A stretch of 64,000 nucleotides of DNA, from positions 8,042,001 to 8,106,000 of the forward strand of contig CP107926.1 in NCBI GenBank assembly GCA_036015235.1, in the 5' to 3' direction. The position numbers and the translations under genes were made by a program. This document shows, piece after piece, positions 15,614 through 26,417 of this stretch; position 1 is the stretch's first letter; every line of letters begins with the position of its first letter. Source of the stretch: Streptomyces sp. NBC_00433 (lineage in GTDB: Bacteria; Actinomycetota; Actinomycetes; Streptomycetales; Streptomycetaceae). The notes beneath the pieces are model-generated. The model searched no databases. It was not told the origin of the DNA and worked only from the letters and a program-made list of their open reading frames with translations.

Positions 15614-17119
15614 TCAGCTGACGTTGATCGCCGCGTCGTCGATGACGAAGGACGTCTGGAGCTTGGAGCCCTCGGTCCCGGTGAATTTCACCGTGACCGT
15701 CTGCCCGGCATAGGCGCCCAGGTTGAACGAGCGCTGCGTGAAGCCGGACGCCGCGTTGGCGTTGGTGTACGTCGCCAGGGTGGTCAGCACGGTGCCCGAC
15801 GAGTTCAGTACCTGCGCCTTGAGGGTGTCGTAGGCGGTGCTGCCGGTCTCCGCGGTGTCGATGTGCAGCCAGAAGGTCAACTGGGCCGCGCAGCCGGACG
15901 GGACGGCGACCGACTGGGAGAGCGTGTCGGTGGTCGCGGTGCCGTAGCCGTCGAGCCAGGCTTTGTACGACCCGCTGTGCGCCGCTTCGCCGCTGTCGTT
16001 GTTGATCACACCGCTGGAGGCCGACCAGGAGGAACTGCCGGACTCGAAGCCGGGGTTGGCGAGCAGCTGGCGGGCGGTGCAGCTGCCGCCACCGCCGGTG
16101 GTGCCGCTGGTGGACGTGGTCGGCGGGGTGGTGGGCGGTGTGGTGCCGCCGGAACCCGCCAGCCAGGCGGTGGCGTTGAGCGCCAGGGCCGCGTCGGTGC
16201 CTGCCGGGTCGTTCCAGCCGTCGTAGAGCGTGTTGCCCGACTGGCCGGTGCCGTCGTCCACCGGTGAGCTGTCGCCCCAGATCGCCACCCGGCCGCTGCC
16301 GAAGGTGCTGGTGGCGAAGAAGGCGCCGCTGTTGCCGGACGAACCGGCGCGGTAGAGCAGGCCCTTGACGTCGGGGTTGTCGGCCGGCTTGAGGGTGAAG
16401 GTGGTGCCGTCGCGCAGGATGCTGCCGGTGACCGTGCCGAACGGGCCGTGCAGCACCGGGTCGGAACCGCTGCTGATCGCCCGGGGGTTGTCGGTGCTGA
16501 TGTCGAGCAGGTCGACGGAGAAGCCGAACGGGTCGGTGTTGTCGACCCCGTTGCTGGTCAGCAGGTCGTTGATCACGCACGGAGAGTCGCAACCGTCGTT
16601 GTTGCGGTCGCTGTTGTTGTGGTCGGAGATCAGGAACAGCCCGCCGCCGTTCTTCACGAAGGTCATCACCGCGGTCTTCTCCGCGGCGCTGAGCTTCACA
16701 TTGGGCTCGATCAGCACGAAGGTGTCGAAATTGCTCAGGTCCTGCGCGTTGGAGCCGCTGCCGTAGGTGATGGTCCGCCCGGAGGGCAGCGTGTTCAGGC
16801 TGTAGCCGCCGGCCTTCTGCAGGGCGACGCCCCACGAGGACAGCGCGCCCGTCCAGTCGGTCTCCGCGTTGGGCGTGGAGTCCTGGCCGAGCGGGTCGGG
16901 CTGGCTGGTGCTGATGATCCAGTCGGCATTGCCGGCCGTCTCCGCCTTGGTGTTGTCGAAGAGCACGCGGTGCGTGGCGGCCGCGGCGGGTGCGGCGGAA
17001 CCGGTCGGCGCGGCCTGCGCGCTTCCGGTGGCGACGCCGGCCGCGGCCAGGGCGATCACGCCCAGTGCCGCGGTCGCGCCGAGCGCGATCCTGCTGCGGG
17101 ACGTACGGGGACCAGGCAT
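15614..17119 (-). CDS. Secreted GATase-like protein with C-terminal carbohydrate-binding-like domain
   Basis: A 501-residue exported protein with a signal peptide ending near SAQA (about residue 36). The first domain (about 50-320) has alpha/beta features of ThuA/GATase-like proteins (TFVLIEPNVKLSAAEKTAVMTFVKNGGGLFLISDHNNSD, and FGSGRVAIWGDSSPVDD late). A Thr/Ser/Gly linker leads to a jelly-roll domain at about 350-500 that begins LLANPGFESGSSSW, as in CBM4/9-like modules. It could bind and act on an extracellular glycan, but no catalytic residues can be named. It is transcribed towards the phosphatase gene. Confidence 0.75.
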   Translation of the reverse strand: MPGPRTSRSRIALGATAALGVIALAAAGVATGSAQAAPTGSAAPAAAATHRVLFDNTKAETAGNADWIISTSQPDPLGQDSTPNAETDWTGALSSWGVALQKAGGYSLNTLPSGRTITYGSGSNAQDLSNFDTFVLIEPNVKLSAAEKTAVMTFVKNGGGLFLISDHNNSDRNNDGCDSPCVINDLLTSNGVDNTDPFGFSVDLLDISTDNPRAISSGSDPVLHGPFGTVTGSILRDGTTFTLKPADNPDVKGLLYRAGSSGNSGAFFATSTFGSGRVAIWGDSSPVDDGTGQSGNTLYDGWNDPAGTDAALALNATAWLAGSGGTTPPTTPPTTSTSGTTGGGGSCTARQLLANPGFESGSSSWSASSGVINNDSGEAAHSGSYKAWLDGYGTATTDTLSQSVAVPSGCAAQLTFWLHIDTAETGSTAYDTLKAQVLNSSGTVLTTLATYTNANAASGFTQRSFNLGAYAGQTVTVKFTGTEGSKLQTSFVIDDAAINVS

Positions 17120-17472
17120 CCGTCAACCTCCATGTGGGGGGCGGTGGGTGGGGTGCGGGCAACGATTCTGCGCGCGTAGAACCTGTGACCGATGTGGCAG
17201 GCGTTACGAGTGGGTGAACGCTGCAGGTCAGCTCCCTCCGGGCGGCCTGCCGCCGTTCGCGGCTTCACCCGGACGGTGGTAGGTCCGCGTGCCGGGTTGC
17301 GCCGGGCGGGTGCCGTGCGCCGGTGCGCTGGCGCAGCGCCGACGCTCGCGGCGGCGGCGCAGGGCAGGATGGCCGCGCAGCCGCATGGACACGGTCGGCG
17401 CGGGTACCCGCGCCTCGTGGGCGCCCGGCCCGCGCGCCCGCCCGCCCGGCCCGCGGCACGAGGAGGAGCACC
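17120..17472. other. Divergent intergenic region
   Basis: The region lies between the secreted GATase-like gene and the aldehyde dehydrogenase and should contain both promoters. The sequence next to 17160-17200 is slightly less GC-rich. No operator or hairpin was recognised. Confidence 0.35.
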
Positions 17473-18870
17473 ATGCCGATCGCCACCGTGAACCCCGCCA
17501 CCGGGGAGACGGTCCGTACCTTCGACGCGCTCGACGCGGACGGTGTCGAGCGGCGGATCGCCGCCGCCCGGAGCGCTTTCCGCAGCTGGCGGGAGTCCGA
17601 CTTCGGCACCAGGGCACGGCTGCTGCACGCGGCCGCCGACCTGCTCGACAAGGAGCGGGACGACATCGCCCACATCATGACCCTGGAGATGGGCAAGACG
17701 CTGGTCTCGGCCCGCGCGGAGGCGGCCAAGTGCGCCAAGTCGATGCGCTGGTACGCCGACCGCGCCGAGGCGCTGCTCGCCGACGAGCACCCGGACCCCG
17801 CGGACGTCGAGGACAGCGGGGCGGCCCGCGCGTACGTCCGCTACCGGCCGCTGGGCGTGGTGCTCGCGGTGATGCCGTGGAATTTCCCGCTCTGGCAGGT
17901 GGTCAGGTTCGCCGCGCCCGCGCTGATGGCCGGCAATGTCGGGCTGCTCAAACACGCCTCCAACGTCCCGCAGACCGCGCTCTACCTCGGCGAGCTGTTC
18001 CACCGCGCCGGCTTCCCCGAGGGCTGCTTCCAGACCCTGCTGGTCGGCTCGGGCGCGATCGAGAAGATCCTGCGCGATCCGCGGGTGGCCGCGGCGACGC
18101 TCACAGGCAGTGAGGGCGCGGGCCGGGCGGTGGCCGCGGTCGCGGGTGACGAGGTGAAGAAGACGGTGCTCGAACTGGGCGGCAGCGACCCGTTCGTGGT
18201 GATGCCGTCGGCCGCCGCGGACCTGGACCGCGCGGTGCAGGTCGCGGTGACCGCCCGGGTGCAGAACAACGGCCAGTCCTGCATCGCCGCCAAGCGCTTC
18301 ATCGTGCACACCGACGTCTATGACGCCTTCGCTGAGCGCTTCAGCCGGGCGATGAGCGCCCTGCGGGTCGGCGACCCGGCGGCGCCGTCCACCGACGTCG
18401 GCCCGCTGGCCACCGAGCAGGGCAGGGCGGAGCTGGAGGAGCTGGTCGGGGACGCGCTCGACCGGGGAGCCGAGGCGCTGTGCGGGGCCCGCAGGCCCAA
18501 GGCGCTGCCGCCCGGCTGGTTCTACGAGCCGACCGTGCTCACGGGGGTCACCCCGGCGATGCGCATCCACCGCGAGGAGGCCTTCGGCCCGGTCGCCACC
18601 CTCTACCGGGTGCCGGACCTGGACGCCGCGGTGGAATTGGCCAACGACTCGCCGTTCGGGCTGAGTTCCAACGTGTGGACCACCGACGAGGACGAGCAGC
18701 GGCGCTTCGTGCGGGACCTGGAGGCGGGCGGGGTGTTCTTCAACGGCATGACCGCCTCGCATCCGGCGCTGCCCTTCGGCGGTGTCAAGCGGTCGGGCTA
18801 CGGCCGCGAGCTGTCCGCGCACGGCATCCGCGAGTTCTGCGACATCACCACCGTCTGGTACGGCCGCTGA
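17473..18870 (+). CDS. gabD: NAD(P)-dependent succinate-semialdehyde dehydrogenase-type aldehyde dehydrogenase
   Basis: A 465-residue aldehyde dehydrogenase. It begins PIATVNPATGETV, as GabD-type enzymes do. VMPWNFPLWQ contains the catalytic Asn. TLTGSEGAGRAV is the cofactor region, VLELGGSDPF holds the general-base Glu and NNGQSCIAAKRF the catalytic Cys. The AGGAGGAG ribosome site precedes the ATG at 17473, and a longer upstream frame is not used. The role is likely oxidation of succinate semialdehyde to succinate, although the substrate range of this family is broad. No gabT is nearby. Confidence 0.88.
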   Translation: MPIATVNPATGETVRTFDALDADGVERRIAAARSAFRSWRESDFGTRARLLHAAADLLDKERDDIAHIMTLEMGKTLVSARAEAAKCAKSMRWYADRAEALLADEHPDPADVEDSGAARAYVRYRPLGVVLAVMPWNFPLWQVVRFAAPALMAGNVGLLKHASNVPQTALYLGELFHRAGFPEGCFQTLLVGSGAIEKILRDPRVAAATLTGSEGAGRAVAAVAGDEVKKTVLELGGSDPFVVMPSAAADLDRAVQVAVTARVQNNGQSCIAAKRFIVHTDVYDAFAERFSRAMSALRVGDPAAPSTDVGPLATEQGRAELEELVGDALDRGAEALCGARRPKALPPGWFYEPTVLTGVTPAMRIHREEAFGPVATLYRVPDLDAAVELANDSPFGLSSNVWTTDEDEQRRFVRDLEAGGVFFNGMTASHPALPFGGVKRSGYGRELSAHGIREFCDITTVWYGR

Positions 18871-18893
18871 ACCCGTCTGTATTGTCATGTACA

Positions 18894-18937
18894 TCTGCCT
18901 CCCCACGGGGAGTCGTCTTCACCCATGGGGAGGCAGA
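18894..18937. terminator. Hairpin between convergent dehydrogenase and GH3 genes
   Basis: Arms 18894-18904 and 18927-18937 form an 11-bp perfect stem with a 22-nt loop. Confidence 0.65.
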
Positions 18938-18978
18938 ATCGGTGGGGCCGGGGCTCGTCGGGCCTCAGCCCGGGACCG

Positions 18979-21900
18979 TCAGGTGACCGTCCAGACGAAG
19001 GTCGCGGTATCGGCCGCGCCCTGCCCGTCCGTGGCGGTCACGCTCACCGTGCTGGTGCCGGCCCTGCCGGGAGTGCCGGAGATCACCCCGTCCCGGCTGA
19101 TGGCCAGCCCGGCCGGCAGCCCGGTCGCGCTGAAGACCGGGGCGGCGCCGCCGGTCGCCCTGGCCGCGACCGCGAGCCGCACCGGGGTGTCCGCCGGGCC
19201 GCTCATGCCCCGCGGGTTGACCACGGTGACGGTGGACGCGGCGGTGCCCGTCGCGCCGACCGTCCTGGCGCTCATCGCGGTGGCCACGGTGAGCGTGCCG
19301 GTCAGCGGAAGATTCCGCGACGAGTCGCCGACCATGATCTGGTAGGCGCCCGCAGGCGTCGTCCAGGCCGACGTCGTGGTGTTCCAGTACGCCAGGTCGT
19401 GCGCGCTGACCGGGAAGGTCACCTTCGCACTCGCGCCCGGCTGCAGGTCCACCCGCTGGAAGCCCTTGAGCTGCTTGGCGGGTTCGCCCGTGGACGCCGG
19501 GTCGCCGACGTAGAGCTGGGCGATCTCGGCGCCTGCCCGGGTGCCGGTGTTGGTGACGGTCGCGCTCACCGTCGCGTTGCCGCTGCCGTCCAACGCCCCC
19601 ACCTGCAGGCCGGAGAAGGAGAAGGTGGTGTACGACAGGCCGAAGCCGAACGGGAAGAGCGGTGTGATGTTCTGCGCGTCGTACCAGCGGTAGCCGACCT
19701 TGAGGCCCTCGCTGTACTGCACGTTGCCGTTGCCGGGCCACTGCGCCGCGGTGTGCGCCGGCACGTCGTTCAGCGAGGCGGGGAAGGTCACCGGCAGCTT
19801 GCCCGACGGGTTGACGTCGCCGAACAGCAGCGCGGCAAGGGAGTTGCCGACCTCCTGGCCCGCGTACCACTCCTCGATGACGCCCTTGACCTGCCCGAGC
19901 CACGGCATGGTCACCGCGGAACCGGTGTTGAGCACCACGACGGTGTTCGGGTTGGCCGCCGCGACCTGCTGGACCAGCTGGTTCTGCGCGCTGGACAGGT
20001 CGATGCCGCCCAGGTCGGTACCCTCGTTCTCGCCGTAGCCGACGCAGACGACCGCCACGCTCGCCGAGCGGGCCGCGTTCACGGCCGCGTTGACGTCGTT
20101 GCCGTCGTTGTACGTCACCGTGGCGCCCGTGCCCGCGCGGGCCTTGACGGCGTCGATGGGCGCCTTCGTGCCCGAACTCGTCGCGGTGGCGCTGCCGCCG
20201 CCGACGCTGCGCACCCCGGCGCCGCCGTCCGGGCCGATCACCGCGATCGAGGTGGCGTCGGCTCCCGACAGCGGCAGCACACCGCTGTTCTTCAGCAGCA
20301 CCGAGCCCTGCTCCGCGACCTGCCGTGCGGTGGTCTGGTGCGCGGCGCTGGTCACCACCGAGTCGCGGTTGCCGGTCTTGTGCTTCTCGAAGATGCCGAA
20401 GCTGAACATCTCGGTCAGCACCCGGGTGACCATGGTGTCCAGCGTCGCCTGGCTGACCTGGCCGTTGGCGAGCGCCTGGGCCAGGAAGTCGGCGTAGAAG
20501 TAGCCGCCCGGCATCTCGACGGTCATGCCGTTGTTGGCGGCGTCGACCGTGGAGTGCGCGCCGCCCCAGTCGCTGGTGACGAAGCCGTTGAATCCGGCCT
20601 CCTGGTAGAGGCCCTTCTTGAGCAGGTCCGCGTTCTGGCAGGCGTAGACCCCGTTGACGGTGGAGTAGGCGCACATCACCGACGCCGAGGCGCCCTTGCC
20701 GACCGCCGCCTGGAAGGCCGGCAGGTAGATCTCGTGCAGGGTGCGCTGGTCGATGATCGCGTTGTCGGCCGGCCCGTTGCGGTTGGTCTCCTGGTTGTAG
20801 ACCGCCACGTGCTTGGCCTGCGCCATGACGCCCTGGCTCTGGATGCCCTGGATGCTCGCGGTCGCCATCTGGGCGCTCAGGTACGGGTCCTCGCTGTAGG
20901 TCTCGAACGCCCGTCCCCAGCGCGGGTCCCGCACGATGTTCATCGTCGGGCCGAGCGCCACGTCCGCGCCCTTGCCGGCGAACTCGGCACCGGCCACCGT
21001 GCCGTACTGCTTCTGCAGGCCGGTGTCCCAGGTCGCCGCGGACGACACCGCGGAGGGCAGCTGCGTGACACCGCCGAAGCCGTCGCCGACCCCGCTGGGG
21101 CCGTCGTGGTAGCCCATGGCCGGGATGCACAGCGAAGCGATCGCGTCGGTGTTGCCGATGTACGGCTGCGCGGCGCCGTTGCCGTGCAGCATGGTGAGCT
21201 TCTGCGCCTGCGTCATGTGCGACAGGACCTGCGCGACCCGGTCGGCGACCGGAGCGGTCGAACCCACCCACGGGCACACGCCGTTGCCGCCGTCACCGCC
21301 GGTGCCGCCGCCCGGCGGCCCGGTCTGGCCGCCACCGGGGGAGAGCACCTGCACCTCCCACAGCGAGTAGCCCCACTGGGTGGCCCGCTGGGTGCCGTAC
21401 ACCCGCAGATAGCGGGCGTGCGCGGTGAAGGAGCGCGTCTCGGTGCCGCCGGTGCCCGCCGCGGTCGAGTACGCCGTCGCCCAGGTGCTGCCGTTGTCGC
21501 TGGTCTGGATCTGGTAGGCGGTGCCGTAGGCGGCCTCCCAGTTCAGCGTCACCCCGCAGATGTCCTGCGAGGAGCCGAGGTCGACCTGGAGCCACTGCGG
21601 GTCGGCGGCCGCCGAGGACCAGCGGGTGCCGGTGTTTCCGTCGAAGGCCGCGGACGCCGGGAAGGTGCCGGTGTCCTGGGTGGACGACGCGGTGGCCGGA
21701 CGGCCGGTCGCCGCACCGGAGTTGCCGCAGGGCCCCGGCGTGGTGCCGCCACCGCCGGTCGCACCGCCGGTGGCCGTGCCGCCCGAGCCGCCGAAGACCT
21801 GGAATTCCCACAGCGAGTAGCCGTACTGGGTGGCACGGGCGGTGCCGTACATCCGCACGTAGCGGCCGGTGCCCGAGACGTTCAGCGTCTGGTTCCCGCC

Positions 21901-22317
21901 AGTCGCCGTGGTGGTGGAGTAGACGCTCGTCCAGGTCGTGGCGTTGTCGGAGACCTGGATCTGGAAGGACTTGGCGTAGGCCGCCTCCCAGTGCAGGACG
22001 ACCTGGGTGACGGGCTGCGAGGAGCCGAGGTCGACCTGGACCCAGCTCGGGTCGGCGAAGGCGCTCGACCAGCGGGTGCCGTCGTCGCCGTCGACCGCCG
22101 CGGAGGCGGGCGTGCCGGCGTTCTCGGTGGAGGACGCGGTGGCGGGCTTGCCCTGGGAGAGCAGCACCGGGGTGGCCGCGCGGGCGGCCCTGGGGGTGGC
22201 CACCAGGGCCAGCGCGACGACCAGGACGAAGCCGACGAGGGCGGCGAGCCGGGTCTGGGCGGCGGTCGGCCGCCGTCGTCGAAGGGGTGGGGGAGCGCCG
22301 AACGAGGCTTGCAGCAT
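18979..22317 (-). CDS. Secreted GH3 beta-glucosidase with two F5/8C modules
   Basis: The 1112-residue protein has a signal peptide to about 47, then two F5/8 type C (discoidin/CBM32-like) modules at about 48-180 and 195-330. The GH3 domains follow: DGPSGVGDG, KHVAVYNQETNR, and the nucleophile Asp in GFVTSDWGGAHS near residue 580. A fibronectin-like domain (about 890-965) and a C-terminal putative Ig domain (LPAGLAISRDGVISGTPG) end the protein. GH3 enzymes remove terminal beta-glucose units. Together with the next gene, a GH16, this suggests breakdown of beta-1,3-glucan to glucose outside the cell. A strong terminator separates the two. Confidence 0.92.
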   Translation of the reverse strand: MLQASFGAPPPLRRRRPTAAQTRLAALVGFVLVVALALVATPRAARAATPVLLSQGKPATASSTENAGTPASAAVDGDDGTRWSSAFADPSWVQVDLGSSQPVTQVVLHWEAAYAKSFQIQVSDNATTWTSVYSTTTATGGNQTLNVSGTGRYVRMYGTARATQYGYSLWEFQVFGGSGGTATGGATGGGGTTPGPCGNSGAATGRPATASSTQDTGTFPASAAFDGNTGTRWSSAAADPQWLQVDLGSSQDICGVTLNWEAAYGTAYQIQTSDNGSTWATAYSTAAGTGGTETRSFTAHARYLRVYGTQRATQWGYSLWEVQVLSPGGGQTGPPGGGTGGDGGNGVCPWVGSTAPVADRVAQVLSHMTQAQKLTMLHGNGAAQPYIGNTDAIASLCIPAMGYHDGPSGVGDGFGGVTQLPSAVSSAATWDTGLQKQYGTVAGAEFAGKGADVALGPTMNIVRDPRWGRAFETYSEDPYLSAQMATASIQGIQSQGVMAQAKHVAVYNQETNRNGPADNAIIDQRTLHEIYLPAFQAAVGKGASASVMCAYSTVNGVYACQNADLLKKGLYQEAGFNGFVTSDWGGAHSTVDAANNGMTVEMPGGYFYADFLAQALANGQVSQATLDTMVTRVLTEMFSFGIFEKHKTGNRDSVVTSAAHQTTARQVAEQGSVLLKNSGVLPLSGADATSIAVIGPDGGAGVRSVGGGSATATSSGTKAPIDAVKARAGTGATVTYNDGNDVNAAVNAARSASVAVVCVGYGENEGTDLGGIDLSSAQNQLVQQVAAANPNTVVVLNTGSAVTMPWLGQVKGVIEEWYAGQEVGNSLAALLFGDVNPSGKLPVTFPASLNDVPAHTAAQWPGNGNVQYSEGLKVGYRWYDAQNITPLFPFGFGLSYTTFSFSGLQVGALDGSGNATVSATVTNTGTRAGAEIAQLYVGDPASTGEPAKQLKGFQRVDLQPGASAKVTFPVSAHDLAYWNTTTSAWTTPAGAYQIMVGDSSRNLPLTGTLTVATAMSARTVGATGTAASTVTVVNPRGMSGPADTPVRLAVAARATGGAAPVFSATGLPAGLAISRDGVISGTPGRAGTSTVSVTATDGQGAADTATFVWTVT

Positions 22318-22377
22318 GGGGGGTCCGCCTCTCTCACCGGCGGCCCCTGGGCCGCCGGGCCGGTGTGGGGGGGAAGG

Positions 22378-22421
22378 CCGGATGCCCGGGTCCCGTGCTG
22401 CGGTGGGACCCGGGCATCCGG
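22378..22421 (-). terminator. Strong terminator after the GH16 gene
   Basis: Arms 22378-22394 and 22405-22421 pair perfectly over 17 bp around a 10-nt loop, just after the GH16 stop and before the GH3 start. The GH3 gene therefore needs readthrough or a promoter within about 60 bp. Confidence 0.8.
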
Positions 22422-22430
22422 GAGCTTGCG

Positions 22431-24593
<2,163 letters not shown>

Positions 24594-24613
24594 GGCGTCT
24601 CCTGGGTGCGTGT

Positions 24614-24666
24614 GAGAGCGCTCTCTGGTTGCAGCGATGATTACGGCGCTGTTGCTGACACGTCAA
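24614..24666 (-). promoter_or_regulatory. GH16 promoter with CebR-like operator
   Basis: On the minus strand TTGACG (24661-24666) is followed after 17 nt by TAATCA (24638-24643). A 12-bp palindrome GAGAGCGCTCTC (24614-24625) lies just downstream of the expected transcription start. It has the GAGCGCTC core of LacI-family CebR sites, where a repressor would block transcription until a sugar inducer appears. Confidence 0.75.
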
Positions 24667-24933
24667 GAAAGTGAACGAGATTGGTCCTACTGTTTCGAGG
24701 CGTCAGAGCTAGCCGTCGACCCCTGAACGATCAGTGGACTCCTTGCCCGCATAGACGAGTTATGCGGCAATCCGCTGAGTGCAAGGTCTTGACACGCCGT
24801 CCGCCCCGCCCGAGCCCGTGGCGCCGGGGGGTGAACCCGCCGCGCCGCGACGTGCCGTACGGCCCTGATCCGCTCCCTCGTGCCTAGGCTGTGCCGGGCC
24901 AGTGAGATCGCCCGGTGCGGGAAAGGTCATGGG

Positions 24934-26175
24934 ATGCCCGACGTTCCAGAACCCATGGTCAAGCTCGTCCGTTGGTCGGCGGAGCCGGCCTCCGCCCAGG
25001 TGCTGCGGTCCACCGCGGCGTCCGTCATCTCCTATGTCGTCGCCGTGTGGCTGCTGCCGAACCCGGCCCCGCTGACCGCGCCGCTCACCGCGCTGCTGGT
25101 GGTCCAGGTGACCCTCTACTCGACGCTCACCACCGGGATCAGCCGGGTCAACGCGGTGGTCGCCGGCGTGGTGATCGCCATCGTCTTCAGCGTGCTGGTG
25201 GGCCTGAGCTGGTGGAGCCTGGGCCTGATCATCCTGACCTCGCTGCTGATCGGCCGGTTCGTGCGGGCCGGTGAGTTCGAGATCGAGGTGGCGATCAGCG
25301 CGATGCTGGTCCTCGGGGTGACCCGGGTGGCCACCACCGCCTGGGACCGCATCTGGGAGACGCTCATCGGGGCCGGTGTCGGGCTGCTGTTCAACCTGCT
25401 CGCGCCGCCGGTGTGGGTGCAGCCGGCCGGCGAGTCGATCGAGTCGATGGCCCGCCGGATGGGCCGGCTGTTCCGGGAGATCGGCGGCGAGGTCGCCGGG
25501 CACCTCCCGGTCGCGCGCGCCGCCGCCCGGCTGCACGAGGCACGCCGGGTCGACCACGACATCGCCGAGGTGGACGCCTCGCTGCGGCAGGCGGAGGACA
25601 GCCTGCGGTGGAACCCCCGGGTGCGCGAGGGAGCGCTCTCCCGGATCGTGCTGCGGACCGGCCTCGACACCCTGGAGATCTGCGCGGTGGTGCTGCGGGT
25701 GCTGTCCCGTACGCTCACCGACCTCGCCAAGCACCGCACCGACGAGCCCCTCTTCCCCGACGACGTGTCGGATCAGCTTGAGCAGTTGTTCGACCACATC
25801 GCCTATGCGGTGGAGAGCTTCGCGGTGCTGATCACAAGCCAGGTTTCGGCCAATGCGGAGACCGCGGAGGAGCGGCTCACGAAAGCGCTTGCGGACAGCG
25901 CCGAGAGCCGGGACCGGATCGCCGACCTGCTGCTGGTGAAGGTCAGGGAACACCCCAGGCAGTGGCAGCTGCACGGCGCCCTGCTGGCGGAGGTGGACCG
26001 GATCCTGGACGAGCTGGGGCTGGAGAAGCGGTCGGAGCGGCTGGTGGAGGAACTGGACAAGGCGGGCAGGGAGGCGACCGAGCGCTTCCCCCGGCTCGCC
26101 CTGGTCAAGCGCCGCCTCGGCGACATCGGGCTCTACCGGCGCTCGTCCGCGGCCGTCCGCGACGTCTTCAAGTAG
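24934..26175 (+). CDS. FUSC/aromatic acid exporter family membrane protein
   Basis: A 413-residue protein. Residues about 20-165 hold five or six hydrophobic segments (VISYVVAVWLLP, LTALLVVQVTLYSTL, VVAGVVIAIVFSVLVGL, LGLIILTSLLIGRF, IGAGVGLLFNLLAPP). This matches the N-terminal half of ArAE/FUSC proteins. The remaining 240 residues are long helices rich in charged residues, likely cytoplasmic. The start at 24934 follows a GAAAGG site. Family members export aromatic acids or are uncharacterised, and the substrate is unknown here. It diverges from the GH16 gene. Confidence 0.8.
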   Translation: MPDVPEPMVKLVRWSAEPASAQVLRSTAASVISYVVAVWLLPNPAPLTAPLTALLVVQVTLYSTLTTGISRVNAVVAGVVIAIVFSVLVGLSWWSLGLIILTSLLIGRFVRAGEFEIEVAISAMLVLGVTRVATTAWDRIWETLIGAGVGLLFNLLAPPVWVQPAGESIESMARRMGRLFREIGGEVAGHLPVARAAARLHEARRVDHDIAEVDASLRQAEDSLRWNPRVREGALSRIVLRTGLDTLEICAVVLRVLSRTLTDLAKHRTDEPLFPDDVSDQLEQLFDHIAYAVESFAVLITSQVSANAETAEERLTKALADSAESRDRIADLLLVKVREHPRQWQLHGALLAEVDRILDELGLEKRSERLVEELDKAGREATERFPRLALVKRRLGDIGLYRRSSAAVRDVFK

Positions 26176-26323
26176 CCCGACCGGGCCGCCGCGCCCGCCG
26201 CGCCGACTTCCTTTGCCCGCGCGTGAATCGTTGCCTTCCGAGGCGTAGACGCCGCCGTAGCGCGTCTGTAACACTCTGCCAACACGCACGCAAATAATGA
26301 GCAGAACAACGATTGATCTGCAT

Positions 26324-26353
26324 GGGATGAGCGCAACTTCACATGCTCATCCC
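26324..26353. repeat. Inverted repeat upstream of the GH87 gene
   Basis: Arms 26324-26332 and 26345-26353 form a perfect 9-bp inverted repeat with a 12-nt spacer, 65-94 nt before the GH87 start. It could be an operator or an mRNA leader hairpin. Confidence 0.5.
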
Positions 26354-26417
26354 GCACGTTTCGGATAGCCCATCTCGCCCTTCCCCTGATCTTCCCCACA
26401 CGACACAGAGGGACGTT

